Source: Nitrospirota bacterium (GTDB lineage: Bacteria > Nitrospirota > Thermodesulfovibrionia > Thermodesulfovibrionales > UBA6898). Taken from it: DNA of 64,000 nt. The notes under the pieces were generated by a model. That model saw only the letters and a list, made by a program, of their open reading frames with translations. It searched no databases and was not told where the DNA came from. The stretch's first letter is position 1, and the number at the start of each line of letters is the position of its first letter. Shown one piece after another: positions 59,853 to 64,000 of this stretch. A program made the translations under genes and the position numbers. Location: contig JACRMT010000004.1 in the NCBI GenBank assembly GCA_016214855.1, positions 124,001 through 188,000 of the forward strand, in the 5' to 3' direction.

Positions 59853-61139
59853 CTACGAGAGTATTTCCCCGTGCAGGGAATGGTGCCGGGCTTTCTGAAT
59901 ACGAACGTTAAAGACAGTTCCTTCATGCGCTCCGTTACTGCAAAAGGTAACGATCTTGTTAGACCTGGTCCGCCCCATAAGCATCAAGGGATCTGTTGCC
60001 GAAGGCCCCTCAACAAGTATCTCCTGAACAGAACCTTCAAGTGCCCTGTTCTTTTTCAGTGCAATGTCCTCCTGCAGATGAAGCAGCCTGTCAAGTCTCT
60101 CTGCCTTGACAGCCTCCGCAACCTGATCAGGCATATCATAAGCCCTGGTGCCTTTTCTCTTCGAGTATTTAAATGCGAACATGCCGTCAAATTCCATTTC
60201 TTCTATGGCCCTTGCTGTCTGCTCAAAGTCGCGCTCAGTCTCACCGGGAAAACCGACGATAATATCCGTAGATACCGTGACCAACGGCACCTTACTGCGT
60301 ATCAGCCGGATCTTTTCGCAATATTCTGCATAGGAATATCTCCTGTTCATGGCCTGAAGAACACTATCAGAGGCTGATTGCAGCGGCAGATGAAGATTAT
60401 TGCAGAGACTCGGCAGTTCAGGCAACGCATCGATCAGGGAAGAAGAAAGGTCTCTCGGATGCGATGTCACAAAACGCACACGTTCGACGCCTATGGTGTC
60501 GATCTGGCGGAGAAGTCTGACAAAGTCCAGATCACTGCGGTATGAGTTTACGTTCTGGCCAAGCAGAGTGACCTCCTTGTATCCCTTCTCCTTAAGCCCC
60601 CTGATCTCGGTCAGAATGCCTGAGCTCGGCCGGGACACCTCCCTTCCCCGCGTATACGGGACTATGCAGTAGCTGCAATAATTATTACAGCCGTACATAA
60701 TGGAGACCCATGCCCGCGTTGCGGATCCTCTGTTCATCTCGTAATCCTGATATGCGATATCAGGATTTTCGTCGGTAAAAAGTCTGGTCTTCGAATCCTG
60801 AAGACTGGCAAGCAGGTGCAGATTCTGTGGGCCAAGAACATAGTCAACATGAGGGGCCCTTTTCATGACCTTCTGCCGGGAATCCTGGGCAACGCATCCT
60901 GCAACTGCAATTTTCAATAACGGATTGCTCTGTTTGAGATGCTTTATCCTGCCGAGCTGGCTGTAAAATTTATGCTCTGCTTTTTCCCGGATGGCACAGG
61001 TATTAAAAATGATCAGATCTGCTTTTTCCGGCGCTTCTGCAACAGAGTATCCGTCCTGCGCAAGGGTGCCGAGCATCTTCTCGGAATCATGCAGGTTCAT
61101 CTGACAGCCATAGGTGTAGATATAAACGAATTTCTTCAT
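59853..61139 (-). CDS. miaB: MiaB, tRNA i6A37 methylthiotransferase
   Basis: This 428-residue methylthiotransferase starts KKFVYIYTYGCQMNLHDSEK, with FNTCAIREKAEHKFYSQLGR and VAGCVAQDSRQKVMKRAPHV. The radical SAM site is IMYGCNNYCSYCIVPYTRGR, followed by a TRAM domain near the C-terminus. It converts i6A37 to ms2i6A37. ATG 61139 is chosen over GTG 61169 because a -10 box ends five bases upstream, in the longer frame. It is directly followed by mtaB, an unusual tandem of the two paralogues. Confidence 0.95.
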   Translation of the reverse strand: MKKFVYIYTYGCQMNLHDSEKMLGTLAQDGYSVAEAPEKADLIIFNTCAIREKAEHKFYSQLGRIKHLKQSNPLLKIAVAGCVAQDSRQKVMKRAPHVDYVLGPQNLHLLASLQDSKTRLFTDENPDIAYQDYEMNRGSATRAWVSIMYGCNNYCSYCIVPYTRGREVSRPSSGILTEIRGLKEKGYKEVTLLGQNVNSYRSDLDFVRLLRQIDTIGVERVRFVTSHPRDLSSSLIDALPELPSLCNNLHLPLQSASDSVLQAMNRRYSYAEYCEKIRLIRSKVPLVTVSTDIIVGFPGETERDFEQTARAIEEMEFDGMFAFKYSKRKGTRAYDMPDQVAEAVKAERLDRLLHLQEDIALKKNRALEGSVQEILVEGPSATDPLMLMGRTRSNKIVTFCSNGAHEGTVFNVRIQKARHHSLHGEILS

Positions 61140-61144
61140 CCTAA

Positions 61145-61174
61145 AATTTACCACGGCATAGTCGTTCACATCAA
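61145..61174 (-). promoter_or_regulatory. Promoter of miaB-mtaB, predicted leaderless
   Basis: On the minus strand TTGATG (61169-61174) and TAAATT (61145-61150) have an 18-base spacer. The ATG at 61139 is five bases after the -10, and only AGG intervenes. Confidence 0.5.
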
Positions 61175-61212
61175 ATTTCCTTGATTTTCAAATGCTTAGT
61201 GAGACTCTCTTC

Positions 61213-61241
61213 TTGAAATATTGGCCCTGTTCATTTAATAT
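61213..61241 (+). promoter_or_regulatory. Promoter of secA, predicted leaderless
   Basis: TTGAAA at 61213-61218 and TAATAT at 61236-61241 have a 17-base spacer. ATG 61247 begins five bases after the -10, and no Shine-Dalgarno is present. Confidence 0.7.
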
Positions 61242-61246
61242 GTCAT

Positions 61247-63854
<2,608 letters not shown>

Positions 63855-63862
<8 letters not shown>

Positions 63863-64000
63863 GATCTTTTATATCGGTTCAGTCGGCATCAACAGGGAGA
63901 TCGAGGAACTGCTTCTCGACAGTGGAGTTGTCCTGTTCCGTTTTCGTTCGATAGGAACAGTGCGATATCGTGCTGATGACAGTCCGGACCTGTTGATCAT
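63855..64000 (+). CDS. Unidentified gene, N-terminus only
   Basis: The first 48 codons are visible: [20 protein letters not shown], then a Phe/Arg-rich stretch ([20 protein letters not shown]). It resembles the opening of a response-regulator-like or PAS-type signalling protein, but too little is visible to name it. ATG 63855 overlaps the secA stop, suggesting co-transcription. Confidence 0.5.

Overview
The window looks like chromosome of a free-living, Gram-negative-type (diderm) anaerobic or microaerophilic bacterium. It is dense in genes and has moderate GC by eye. Outer-membrane and periplasmic proteins (a SurA-like foldase, a beta-barrel protein, AMIN-domain proteins), Tat export, NiFe-hydrogenase maturation, cobalamin adenosylation and inositol-lipid genes are all present. 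My best guess from the gene mix is Nitrospirota (Thermodesulfovibrio-like) or a related deep-branching group. This is an inference from content, since no rRNA gene is present. I see no phage, insertion sequence, CRISPR array or integrase.

Layout: 1-601 is the N-terminal part of ribD (minus strand). 717-6912 holds two small membrane/envelope genes and a hydrogenase-maturation operon hypA-hypB-hypF-hypD-hypE that lacks hypC. 6923-14676 is a tightly packed housekeeping run: a PpiC-type lipoprotein, pdxJ, acpS, nnrD, pgeF-like, a CBS protein, tsaE, NAD kinase, a family 4 uracil-DNA glycosylase and a HIT protein. 14664-24319 is an unusual envelope cluster that ends in a strong terminator: a SurA-like foldase, a 1300-residue coiled-coil/PPIase fusion, a TPR-transmembrane protein, a LysM-like secreted protein and a four-repeat AMIN-like protein. 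24365-34305 has a radical SAM protein, a NifU-like protein, the amidase AmiC, an EcfT-like membrane protein, a D-aminoacylase, a class C26 peptidase, an AI-2E-type permease and a peptide ABC importer without ATPases. Together these suggest salvage of murein-type peptides.

34391-41916 is on the minus strand: a K+ channel, an LRV/HEAT-like protein, a DtxR-FeoA regulator, then rnhB-rplS-trmD-rimM-rpsP-ffh and two thioredoxin-fold genes. 42058-50101 is on the plus strand: a beta-barrel protein, tatB-tatC, a HEAT-repeat protein with an HD-GYP partner, rplU-rpmA-obgE-proB. 50052-55628 is on the minus strand: DUF4416, a TlpA-like protein, clpC, a long NDK and mdh. 55770-57451 pairs inositol-phosphate synthase with a CDP-alcohol phosphotransferase. 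The end holds cobO, tRNA-Gly(CCC), an AT-rich gene-free stretch, the methylthiotransferases mtaB and miaB, secA, and the start of an unidentified gene.

The most notable window-wide signal is a set of six genes (dtxR-like, beta-barrel, HEAT, mdh, miaB, secA). In each, a sigma70-like promoter places its -10 box only 5-9 bases before the start codon and no Shine-Dalgarno sequence follows, which predicts leaderless mRNAs. Functions were assigned by recognising motifs in the translated reading frames; no database search was possible.
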